15,274 nt of DNA from Firmicutes bacterium UBA6418 (GCA_002439735.1 DJPG01000150.1:23246-38519), one strand, 5' to 3'. Positions 1 to 5,721 are shown, counted from the first letter of the stretch. The notes: generated by a model not told the origin, from the letters alone. Made by a program: numbers and translations.

Positions 1-563
1 ATTGGAACAAAAGTACCGGAAAAGCACAGTTTTATCGTTTCACAGCTCCGAAAAGCAAGGAGTATCCATATATGATAGAGATATTTTCGAGAAGGCCGGA
101 TTTTATGATATTGGAAGATGATGTAGTTCTTACACCGCTTCCGATCGATGACGCAATATCAAGTCTGTCTGCAATTTTACTAAATGAAGCATATTATGAA
201 CTGTTGAAGACCGGACGAATGATGATTGATGGTATTCCGGTATTAAACCCGACCTGTTTAATACCATTTAAGGCAAAAGCCTGGTTGGATCTGAAGCGTC
301 GCAAATCTAATGGAGAACCGGTTGACAGCAAGAATGTAAAAAAGCATAAGAACGATGTGTTCCGGCTGGCCCAGTTAATTACAGCCAATACAAGGCAACC
401 GCTCAGTGCAGAAATAGCGGAAGATATGAAACAATTCTTATCTGCGATGACAAATGAAGAGGTGGATTTGAAATCCTTAGGTATAAGAGGACTGGAAAAG
501 AAGAAAATGATGGACATTTTGTACAAGTGCTATAGCTTGCCGGAAGGCAAGAATATGGAATAA
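1..563 (+). CDS. AbiEii-like nucleotidyltransferase family protein, 3' part
   Basis: The reading frame is open to the left edge: codons from base 3 read WNKSTGKAQFYRFTAPKSKE and run straight into the ATG at 72, which has no ribosome site of its own. I therefore treat the gene as truncated by the window, not as starting at 72. About 187 residues are visible. The segments YPYMIEIFSRRPDF, LIPFKAKAWLDLKRRK and VDSKNVKKHKNDVFRLAQL resemble the C-terminal half of DUF1814/AbiEii-type nucleotidyltransferase-like proteins, which in some cases are the toxin partner of an AbiEi antitoxin; others are of unknown role. The catalytic N-terminal motif would lie outside the window, so activity cannot be judged. 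It ends at a TAA followed by a terminator shared with the convergent met operon. The family call is from memory of sequence patterns and is moderately sure. Confidence 0.6.
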   Translation, partial: WNKSTGKAQFYRFTAPKSKEYPYMIEIFSRRPDFMILEDDVVLTPLPIDDAISSLSAILLNEAYYELLKTGRMMIDGIPVLNPTCLIPFKAKAWLDLKRRKSNGEPVDSKNVKKHKNDVFRLAQLITANTRQPLSAEIAEDMKQFLSAMTNEEVDLKSLGIRGLEKKKMMDILYKCYSLPEGKNME

Positions 564-571
564 ACGAAAAC

Positions 572-615
572 AAAAACCGCAGGGCTCCTTTGGCGGGGAG
601 CGCCTGCGGTTTTTT
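572..615. terminator. Bidirectional intrinsic terminator between convergent genes
   Basis: The left arm ACCGCAGG-GCTCC (576-588) pairs with GGAGC-GCCTGCGGT (597-610), leaving one bulged base. An A-run lies on the left (572-576) and a T-run on the right (610-615), so it can stop transcription from both the upstream plus-strand gene and metI on the minus strand. Confidence 0.85.
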
Positions 616-630
616 GGCGCGACGGGTGGA

Positions 631-1332
631 TCAGGAGATCCGCTTGTCGGATTTTTTGGAAAGATGCGTGCCGAGACTTTGGAAGATCTGCACCATCGCG
701 ATCAGCAGGATAACGGCTAGGATCATGACGAGGGTCTTGTAGCGATAGTAGCCGTAGTTGATGGCGATCTTGCCGAGACCGCCGCCGCCGATGATACCGC
801 TCATCGCGGAGTAACCGAGGATGGTGGTGATCGCGATCGTCGCGTTGGAGATCAGCGACGGAACGCTTTCCGGAATCAGCACTTTCACAATGATCTGCAT
901 TGGAGAAGCGCCCATGCTCTGCGCAGCCTCGACCACGCCCGGACTAACTTCCCGAATGCAGCTTTCGGCCAGTCTGGCGATGAATGGGAACGAGGCAATG
1001 ACCAGCGGTACGATGGAAGCTACGGTACCGACCGGAGTTCCAACGATCAAACGGGTCAGCGGAATGACCATGATCATCAGGATCAGGAACGGAACCGAAC
1101 GCAGCAGATTGATCAATACATCCAGCAGGGTCAGAAGCCACTTCGGCAGCGGCAGAATGCCGTCTTTGCCACCGACTGCTAAAATCACGCCGAGCGGCAG
1201 ACCGATCAGGATCGCGATTGCGGTGGAAACGACGGTTACATAGAACGTTTCCCAGATCGCGAGCGGAAATTCATTTTGCAGAATCGTCATGGCTTCTGCA
1301 AACTCTTCGGAAGCGAAAAAATCAGTGAACAT
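631..1332 (-). CDS. metI: Methionine ABC transporter permease MetI
   Basis: This is the membrane channel subunit of the MetNIQ D/L-methionine importer; two copies form the pore and couple to the MetN dimer. The 233 residues match the usual family length. Hydrophobic spans lie near residues 30-53, 66-95, 103-121, 160-183 and 199-218, giving the five-helix layout. The cytoplasmic EAA loop is visible at 135-150 (EAAQSMGASPMQIIVK), followed by GYSAMSGIIGGGGLG, a strong MetI signature. The start is supported by an AGGAGGTG site about 8 bases upstream. The ATG lies inside the end of metN (11-base overlap), so the two are translationally coupled. It is the last gene of the metQ-metN-metI operon and ends at the bidirectional terminator. 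Confidence 0.95.
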   Translation of the reverse strand: MFTDFFASEEFAEAMTILQNEFPLAIWETFYVTVVSTAIAILIGLPLGVILAVGGKDGILPLPKWLLTLLDVLINLLRSVPFLILMIMVIPLTRLIVGTPVGTVASIVPLVIASFPFIARLAESCIREVSPGVVEAAQSMGASPMQIIVKVLIPESVPSLISNATIAITTILGYSAMSGIIGGGGLGKIAINYGYYRYKTLVMILAVILLIAMVQIFQSLGTHLSKKSDKRIS

Positions 1333-2335
1333 TCGCGGTCACCTCCTCTACAATGACATCATCAATCTTTTGCAGGTACGTGATCGCCTGCTGTACGGTC
1401 TTTTCATCTCCGGAAATGCCAAGCAGCATATTGCCGTAGGCTCTGCCTCCGATTGATTTCGTATTGGCACCCAAAATATTGGCGGCAATATGTGTTTCCA
1501 TCGCCAGTTTGGCAATCAGCGGAGTATTGGCCGCATCGGCTCCGTTAAAGACAATACGGATGTGATGTTCGCCCGCTTTGATCGGCAGCGTATCCGCAAC
1601 GCCGTCCGGAAAGACCAGACGCTTTGCCGCTTCGGATTTCGGATGAGAAAATACCGAAGATACCGTTCCTTCTTCGACAACCGTTCCGTGATCAAGAATC
1701 GCTACCTTGTTGCAGACCTCTTCGACGACACTCATCTGATGCGTGATGACGATGACCGTGATGCCCATCTTGTGGTTAATATCCTGAATCAGAGAAAGGA
1801 TCGAGCGCGTGGTCTTCGGATCCAGCGCACTGGTTGCTTCGTCGCAGAGCAGGATCTTCGGATTGGTTGCAAGTGCTCTGGCGATAGCGATCCGCTGCTG
1901 CTGTCCGCCGGAGAGCTGTGCGGGATAAGCACCTGCCTTGTCCGGGAGACCAACCAGCTCCAAGAGCTCCAGCGCACGGGTCTTTGCTTCTGCTTTCGAC
2001 ACACCGGCCAGTTCCAGCGGAAAACAGATGTTTTTTAGACAAGTACGTTGTGCGAGCAGATTGAAGCTCTGAAAGATCATCGATACGCTACGGCGGATCC
2101 GGCGAAGTTCCGGCTTGGAAAGCGCGCCGAGATCACAGCCGTCGATCAGAACCTGTCCGTCGGTCGGACGTTCCAGCATGTTGATGCATCGCACCAGGGT
2201 ACTTTTTCCGGCACCGCTCATGCCGATGATGCCGTAGATATCCCCATCCTCAATGGTGAGGGATACGTTTTTTAACGCATCTACGCTGCCGTCCCCAATG
2301 AGAAAGGTCTTCGATAGATTTTTGATCTCAATCAT
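1322..2335 (-). CDS. metN: Methionine ABC transporter ATP-binding protein MetN
   Basis: This is the ATPase subunit of the MetNIQ importer, acting at the inner face of the membrane. From the chosen start the protein has 337 residues: Walker A GMSGAGKST at 38-46, Q-loop Q89, signature LSGGQ at 141-145, Walker B ILLCDEATSALD at 161-172 and switch His199. A C-terminal NIL (ACT-like) domain lies at about 257-331 (NILGANTKSIGG...GNMLLGISGD). In the E. coli homologue this domain binds methionine and shuts transport by trans-inhibition. I chose the ATG at 2335 because GGGAG sits 7 bases before it. The in-frame ATG at 2365 lacks a ribosome site, and its first half-turn falls against an intergenic hairpin. 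The gene overlaps metI by 11 bases and follows metQ after 138 bases. Confidence 0.95.
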   Translation of the reverse strand: MIEIKNLSKTFLIGDGSVDALKNVSLTIEDGDIYGIIGMSGAGKSTLVRCINMLERPTDGQVLIDGCDLGALSKPELRRIRRSVSMIFQSFNLLAQRTCLKNICFPLELAGVSKAEAKTRALELLELVGLPDKAGAYPAQLSGGQQQRIAIARALATNPKILLCDEATSALDPKTTRSILSLIQDINHKMGITVIVITHQMSVVEEVCNKVAILDHGTVVEEGTVSSVFSHPKSEAAKRLVFPDGVADTLPIKAGEHHIRIVFNGADAANTPLIAKLAMETHIAANILGANTKSIGGRAYGNMLLGISGDEKTVQQAITYLQKIDDVIVEEVTANVH

Positions 2336-2368
2336 AGTGTTTCTCCCATTATTTCTTCCAATCATGGC

Positions 2369-2398
2369 AACCGGCCGATTGCAGGCAATCGACCGGTT
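2369..2398 (-). promoter_or_regulatory. Intergenic mRNA hairpin between metQ and metN
   Basis: The arms AACCGGCCGATTGC (2369-2382) and GCAATCGACCGGTT (2385-2398) are complementary over 14 positions. The only imperfect position is a C/A mismatch in the plus-strand RNA but a G-U wobble in the minus-strand RNA, so the stem is continuous only in the met operon transcript. No T-run follows, so it is not an obvious terminator. It more likely marks an RNA-processing or 3'-end-protecting stem that lets metQ mRNA accumulate above metNI, which is usual for binding-protein operons. That role is inference. Confidence 0.55.
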
Positions 2399-2473
2399 CC
2401 GCTTGTGTATCAGTACGTCGACTGTTACATTATATTATATTTTGCTCTGCGCGTCTATCTTTTTCTTTGACGG

Positions 2474-3337
2474 CTATTTCAGCGCATCCAGGGTGGTCTG
2501 CTTGCCGCCGTATAATCCCATTGGTTCTACGTGAATCGCAGCGACGGATACCAGGTGTGTATCGTTCTGCGCATTGAAATCCTCTAAGTAAGGAAGGTGC
2601 TGGAAATAGTTCGCATCCACTTCACCACTTTCCACGACATTGTTCGGCTGTACATAGTCAGTGAATTCGATCACTTTCAGAGTTACATCCTTGGCTGCAA
2701 GAATTTCCTTTGCGACAGCCAGGATTTCAGCGTGCGGTGTAGGAGAAGCTGCAACAGTAATCGTCTGTCCTGCCAATGCGTCATAATCAACGGTTTCATC
2801 ATAGCCGTCTCCCGGATTATCTACAGTGCTGACAACGGCGCCATCATACTCTTTCGTAATGAAGTCCGCGACCTTCTGGCTTTCGAGTGCTGCAACCAGA
2901 GCTTTGGTCTTGTCGGTCTGCTCATTGCCCTCCTTGACCGCGACGATGTTGCTGTAGGCAGAGGAAGAATCTTCAGTCAGCAGCGCGTCTTTGACCGGAT
3001 TCAATCCTGCGTCCAGCGCATAGTTGGAGTTGATGACCGCGTAATCGACATCCTGCAGGATGTTCGGAAGCTGCGCGGCTTCGACTTCCTGGAATTTGAT
3101 GTTGTGCGGATTATCAACGATATCCTGAACTGTAGCAGTAATGCCGGCATCCTCCTTCAAAGTAATGATGCCATTGTTCTGCAGCAGCAGGAGTGCTCTG
3201 GCTTCATTTGTTGTATCATTCGGAACCGCGATCTCAATTTCGGATGCGGCGTCGTCGCTGCTTCCGCATCCGGTGAATGCAAACGCCAGAGAAAGAACCA
3301 GTGTAAGTGCGAGTAAACTTGCTAATAACTTTTTCAT
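2474..3337 (-). CDS. metQ: MetQ methionine-binding lipoprotein, circularly permuted
   Basis: This is the substrate-binding lipoprotein of the methionine importer. A signal peptide of about 23 residues ends in a lipobox (AFTGC, Cys24), so the protein is anchored outside the membrane. All MetQ hallmarks are present but in swapped order. Residues 34-170 (IEIAVPNDTTNEARALLLLQ, EAAQLP, VINSNYALDAGLNP, YDGAVV) are what is normally the C-terminal part. A linker at about 171-190 follows. Residues 191-287 (TITVAASPTPHAEIL, EFTDYVQPN, DANYFQHLPYL, VSVAAIHVEPMGLY) are normally N-terminal. The protein stops at TLDALK, where an ordinary MetQ would run on into the IAIPND segment. Length (287) is normal. 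The ATG has AGGAGGT about 7 bases upstream. It is first in the operon and is preceded by a Met-codon attenuator. Function is probably kept, since every conserved block is intact. Confidence 0.92.
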   Translation of the reverse strand: MKKLLASLLALTLVLSLAFAFTGCGSSDDAASEIEIAVPNDTTNEARALLLLQNNGIITLKEDAGITATVQDIVDNPHNIKFQEVEAAQLPNILQDVDYAVINSNYALDAGLNPVKDALLTEDSSSAYSNIVAVKEGNEQTDKTKALVAALESQKVADFITKEYDGAVVSTVDNPGDGYDETVDYDALAGQTITVAASPTPHAEILAVAKEILAAKDVTLKVIEFTDYVQPNNVVESGEVDANYFQHLPYLEDFNAQNDTHLVSVAAIHVEPMGLYGGKQTTLDALK

Positions 3338-3352
3338 TTTTTTACCTCCTAA

Positions 3353-3384
3353 AACTGAAAAAGGAGAGCACAGAAGCTCTCCCT
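3353..3384 (-). terminator. Leader terminator (attenuator) ahead of metQ
   Basis: On the minus strand GGAGAGC (3382-3376) pairs with GCTCTCC (3369-3363) around a six-base loop, extended by a G-U and an A-U pair at the base. A run of five T follows (3362-3358), then more T after CAG. It lies between the leader peptide stop and the metQ ribosome site, so it must be read through for the operon to be expressed. Confidence 0.8.
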
Positions 3385-3511
3385 CATTTTAAACACTTGA
3401 AACATTTTCGATGAAAACTTATTTTATGATGGAAAGCGCATCTTGAAAAATTGTAATACAAAACATGCACATGCTGCACATGCACATCCCCATCATCATC
3501 ATAGCGCGCTT
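3376..3511 (-). promoter_or_regulatory. Met leader RNA: competing attenuator and antiterminator helices
   Basis: Hand pairing of the minus-strand RNA gives three exclusive helices. Region 1, AUGAUGGGG (3496-3488), lies in the Met-codon run and pairs with region 2, UUCCAUCAU (3434-3426), by seven Watson-Crick and two G-U pairs. Region 2, GCUUUCCAUCAU (3437-3426), alternatively pairs with region 3, AUGAGGGAGAGC (3387-3376), at 11 of 12 positions with one A-G mismatch. Region 3 is also the 5' arm of the terminator. A second 1:2-type match is AAGCGC (3511-3506) with GCGCUU (3439-3434). A ribosome stalled at Met codons 15-27 would cover region 1, freeing region 2 to form the antiterminator. A ribosome at the stop codon would cover region 2, allowing termination. 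The pairings are seen; the mechanism is inferred from trp/his-type attenuation. Confidence 0.75.
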
Positions 3512-3544
3512 TGTTTCGATTTCGATGTTTGCAAAACTTCTCAT
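3419..3544 (-). CDS. Met/Cys-rich leader peptide of the met transporter operon
   Basis: This is a 41-codon ORF starting at ATG 3544, with AAGGAG 9 bases upstream, and ending at TAA 3419. It begins MRSFANIEIETKRA, then residues 15-29 read MMMMGMCMCSMCMFC. This gives nine Met in total (eight within residues 15-27) and four Cys (21, 23, 26, 29), far above any normal protein. It lies about 34 bases after the likely transcription start and 35 bases before the leader terminator of metQ. I interpret it as a sensing leader peptide whose translation speed reports Met-tRNA (and perhaps Cys-tRNA) supply; the peptide itself need have no function. A longer out-of-frame ORF (3566-3384) starts at a TTG inside the ribosome site and is much less plausible. 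Confidence 0.8.
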   Translation of the reverse strand: MRSFANIEIETKRAMMMMGMCMCSMCMFCITIFQDALSIIK

Positions 3545-3584
3545 TATGCGGTTCTCCTTTCCTCAAGTTTTTGTTTCTGTGGGA

Positions 3585-3613
3585 ATAGTATCACAAGAAT
3601 TATGGAGTGTCAA
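3585..3613 (-). promoter_or_regulatory. Sigma-A promoter of the met leader/metQNI operon
   Basis: On the minus strand a perfect -35 TTGACA (3613-3608) and a -10 TACTAT (3590-3585) are separated by 17 bases. Transcription would start near 3578, giving a leader of about 240 bases before metQ. The promoter lies just past the end of the TRIC gene. Confidence 0.85.
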
Positions 3614-3657
3614 TAGGTTTTTTGAAATTTTTTGTGAAAAATCACGAAAAACAAAAA

Positions 3658-4287
3658 TCATGTGTGTTTTCCGGGTTTCGGCAGGCTCCAGCGGTAGTGG
3701 GACGCCAGCAAACGGATGATAACGATCAGCACCGCACCGGACAGCATCGCGATATGCTGCGGCGCGTAGAGGCGCAGGGCGCAGAAGAGCAGCGCGCCGG
3801 CGATCGCGGCTGTGGCATAAATGTGCTTGACGAAAATATAAGGCGGATCCTGTGCCATCACATCGCGCAGCAGACCGCCGCCGACTCCGGTGATTACACC
3901 GACAAAGACCGCCAAAAAGACATTGACTTCTGCCGTCACTTCAAATGCCCGCGCGGCGCCGGATACGGTGAAGATCCCAAGACCGATGGAATCCGCGAGC
4001 AGCATCAGGATGGAATTTCCCTCTAGAAAGTCGCGGATCTGTGGGATGAAAACGATAAAACAGGTGACAATCGCGGTGACCGCGTAAATCGGGTCATGAA
4101 ACATCGCCGGCGGGAAAGCTCCGAGGATGATATCCCTTGTGATACCACCGCCAACCGCCACGGTCAGTCCCAGCACGCAGACTCCGAAGATATCCATATT
4201 TTTGCGGATGCCGGTCATAGCGCCGGATACAGCGAACGCCGCCGCACCGATCAGTTCCAAGATCAAAATAAAAAAGTCCATATCCAT
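3658..4287 (-). CDS. TRIC-family (UPF0126/YicG-like) membrane channel protein
   Basis: This is a small membrane protein of the prokaryotic trimeric intracellular cation channel family; characterised members conduct monovalent cations, but the physiological role in bacteria is unclear. From the chosen start it has 209 residues, typical for the family. Two internal repeats are visible, each carrying the hallmark glycine-rich motif: VGGGITRDIILG in the first half and GVGGGLLRDVMAQDPP in the second. There are about seven hydrophobic spans. The ATG at 4287 is chosen because GGAGGG lies about 11 bases upstream; the ATG at 4281 is the alternative. The in-frame extension to 4440 has no ribosome site and would contain the promoter. 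The gene has its own promoter and runs in the same direction as the met operon, with no clear terminator between them. Confidence 0.88.
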   Translation of the reverse strand: MDMDFFILILELIGAAAFAVSGAMTGIRKNMDIFGVCVLGLTVAVGGGITRDIILGAFPPAMFHDPIYAVTAIVTCFIVFIPQIRDFLEGNSILMLLADSIGLGIFTVSGAARAFEVTAEVNVFLAVFVGVITGVGGGLLRDVMAQDPPYIFVKHIYATAAIAGALLFCALRLYAPQHIAMLSGAVLIVIIRLLASHYRWSLPKPGKHT

Positions 4288-4375
4288 AGCTTGTGTTTCC
4301 CTCCTGCTTTTGCCAATCCTGAAAGAAAATATTTCGCGGCTTTCCGCATGAAAGACGAAAACGCCGGATATCACT

Positions 4376-4404
4376 AATATAGCGGGAATCGCCGGAGAAT
4401 GCAA
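4376..4404 (-). promoter_or_regulatory. Probable promoter of the TRIC-family gene
   Basis: On the minus strand TTGCAT (4404-4399) and TATATT (4381-4376) are spaced by 17 bases. Transcription would begin near 4369, about 80 bases before the start codon. The untranslated leader contains a small GCGG-AAAG-CCGC stem. Confidence 0.65.
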
Positions 4405-4600
4405 GAAGTAAAGTGCGAAACCGTGGAAATGCGGAGACAAAACGATATTTGATATTTTATGTTCCCGATAAGAAAAAGGGGTCTTGTAACAGTTGTTCGT
4501 GTTCTCTACAGCGGTATGGATGTTGAAAAACAGCTTATGGATTGATCATCCATGAACACAAATTGCTTTATGAGGAAGAGGCAAGAATGTAGATTTAAAG
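4405..4600. other. Stretch without recognised gene
   Basis: I see no convincing ORF with a ribosome site here. The only structure noted is a short inverted repeat, ATGGAT-TGATC-ATCCAT (about 4537-4553). It separates the TRIC promoter from the tRNA-Lys terminator. Confidence 0.5.
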
Positions 4601-4632
4601 AAAAAACCCAGCATATGAAACGCTGGGTTTTT
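4601..4632 (-). terminator. Terminator after tRNA-Lys
   Basis: AAAAACCCAGC (4602-4612) pairs with GCTGGGTTTTT (4622-4632). In the minus-strand transcript the stem is followed by a T-run complementary to 4601-4606. It lies 3 bases past the tRNA CCA end. Confidence 0.85.
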
Positions 4633-4635
4633 GTT

Positions 4636-4711
4636 TGGTGGATCATCAGGGGTTCGAACCCTGGACACCCTGATTAAGAGTCAGGTGCTCTGCCAGCTGA
4701 GCTAATGATCC
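4636..4711 (-). tRNA. tRNA-Lys (anticodon CUU)
   Basis: The minus strand folds into a complete cloverleaf of 76 bases with an encoded CCA. The acceptor stem is GGATCAT/ATGATCC, the D arm GCTC...GAGC, the anticodon arm CCTGA-CTCTTAA-TCAGG with anticodon CTT, and the T arm CAGGG-TTCGAAC-CCCTG. The anticodon reads the lysine codon AAG. It is a single tRNA transcription unit with its own promoter and terminator. Confidence 0.97.
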
Positions 4712-4734
4712 ATATCCGTATCGGAACGTTTTCT

Positions 4735-4763
4735 ATCTTAGCAGTTTTGGACGGAATTGTCAA
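4735..4763 (-). promoter_or_regulatory. Promoter of tRNA-Lys
   Basis: On the minus strand a perfect TTGACA (4763-4758) and TAAGAT (4740-4735) are separated by 17 bases. The start would lie about 20 bases before the mature tRNA 5' end, leaving a short leader for RNase P removal. Confidence 0.85.
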
Positions 4764-4851
4764 CAGGAAAATGATAAAAAAATGAAAAAAGCAAAAAATA
4801 TGTTTTTTTATCGGACTTTTGTGCAGAATAGTTTTTGAGGAGGGATGAAAA

Positions 4852-4968
4852 ATGAAAGAATCCAATAAAAGAAAAGAGAGCACAAACCAGAAAAATCAGA
4901 ATCGTCAGGGCGTGCAGAAAAGCCAGAAAAACGAGAAAACACAGGATTGTGACGGAAGAGAATATTAA
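4852..4968 (+). CDS. Small hydrophilic hypothetical protein (38 aa)
   Basis: ATG 4852 has a strong GAGGAGGG site 7 bases upstream and the ORF ends at TAA 4966-4968. The 38 residues are very polar and basic, rich in Lys, Gln, Asn, Glu and Ser (MKESNKRKESTNQKNQNRQG at the start), with no hydrophobic segment and one Cys near the end. An intrinsic terminator follows 20 bases later, which supports it being a real transcription unit. I do not recognise the family. The composition resembles small sporulation-associated or nucleic-acid-binding peptides of Clostridia, but this is only a resemblance. Confidence 0.55.
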   Translation: MKESNKRKESTNQKNQNRQGVQKSQKNEKTQDCDGREY

Positions 4969-4988
4969 GATATTGCAAAATACACGGA

Positions 4989-5013
4989 AGAGGCGGTGCG
5001 AATCGCCTCTTTT
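4989..5013 (+). terminator. Terminator after the small ORF
   Basis: AGAGGCG (4989-4995) pairs with CGCCTCT (5004-5010) around an eight-base loop, followed by TTT and shortly after by a further T-run. Confidence 0.75.
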
Positions 5014-5038
5014 CGCGTTTTTGCGCGCTGATTTTCCT

Positions 5039-5067
5039 TTGCAATCGCAGACGTTTTAGTATATAAT
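5039..5067 (+). promoter_or_regulatory. Promoter of the 5122-10363 gene cluster
   Basis: TTGCAA (5039-5044) and a perfect TATAAT (5062-5067) are spaced by 17 bases. They lie about 50 bases upstream of the GTG start at 5122. Confidence 0.75.
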
Positions 5068-5121
5068 AAAATGAGCTACATATAAGTATCGTTAGCGTAT
5101 GCAGACAGGAGAAACTTCATC

Positions 5122-5721
5122 GTGGATTTACAAGGGATTTGGGACGCGACCGTCCGGTTTTGTGAAGACAATTCGATATGGCTGATCATTGCGATCGAGC
5201 TGGCTGCCATTTTGCTGGCTGTCCATGCGATCAAAAAAGACAGCCGAGCCAAAAGAAAAAGAGAAAACGACTGGATGCAGGATTTCGAGGCCAGAATGGA
5301 GGCCTTCGAAAAAAACGAAGATCCGCTGATGCCGGTTCGCAAACCGTTGCTGCCGATCCTGCGGGAAGAAACGCAGGAGAATGCTGCGCCGGAAGCGGCA
5401 CGCACCGCAGAAACACGAGAAGCATGCCCGATACAAAAGGAGCCGTGCGCGGAGCGGCCGATGAATCTGAATGTCAAGATCCGGATCGACCAGCTGCAGA
5501 TCAGTCGGGAACTGACGGAAGAACTGACCGAAGCCTTGCAGAAGCATCCGGATGAGTTGGCGGTCACGATTGCATCCGCCGAAAGACCGGAAGCGGCGCA
5601 GGAAACCGTTTCGCGACAGGCCGCAGACGCGTGGACGGAAAAAGTCGGAAACCGAACGACATCCGTTCGTTCAAGCCATACCTGCTCGGAAGAAGAATTG
5701 CGGCGGCTGATCCGAAAATAA
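5122..5721 (+). CDS. Single-pass membrane protein of unknown function
   Basis: This is a 199-residue protein with a GTG start; AGGAG lies about 10 bases before it. One membrane segment spans residues 19-37 (IWLIIAIELAAILLAVHAI) and is followed by a Lys/Arg-rich stretch (KKDSRAKRKR), which by the positive-inside rule puts the remainder in the cytoplasm. Residues 47-70 look helical or coiled-coil, and the middle (about 85-115) is low-complexity and Glu/Ala-rich. A second predicted helical block lies at about 122-150 (VKIRIDQLQISRELTEELTEALQKHP). I do not recognise the family. It shares a promoter region and direction with the zinc-ribbon and UPF0182 genes, 86 bases ahead of the former, so a shared envelope role is possible. 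Confidence 0.75.
   Translation: MDLQGIWDATVRFCEDNSIWLIIAIELAAILLAVHAIKKDSRAKRKRENDWMQDFEARMEAFEKNEDPLMPVRKPLLPILREETQENAAPEAARTAETREACPIQKEPCAERPMNLNVKIRIDQLQISRELTEELTEALQKHPDELAVTIASAERPEAAQETVSRQAADAWTEKVGNRTTSVRSSHTCSEEELRRLIRK

Noticed and set aside
2336..2365. Upstream ATG (2365) as metN start
   Set aside because: It has no ribosome site and directly abuts the intergenic hairpin; the ATG at 2335 has GGGAG at correct spacing and matches the family N-terminus.
2425..2445. Internal promoter between metQ and metN (TATAATATAAT on the minus strand)
   Set aside because: The -10-like repeat is good, but no -35 hexamer exists at 16-18 bases upstream; too weak to call.
3384..3566. 60-codon minus-strand ORF through the met leader
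   Set aside because: It starts at a TTG inside the ribosome site of the Met-rich ORF, reads the repeats in another frame, and runs into the terminator stem. The 41-codon frame has a proper ATG, spacing and stop.
3338..3600. SAM-I (S-box) riboswitch or Met T-box upstream of metQ
   Set aside because: I looked for the S-box core and for the T-box AGGGTGG-type sequence on the minus strand and found neither. Only a leader ORF and terminator are present. A covariance search would settle it.
4288..4440. 51-residue N-terminal extension of the TRIC protein
   Set aside because: The extension lacks a ribosome site and overlaps the predicted promoter; the family normally starts at the chosen Met.
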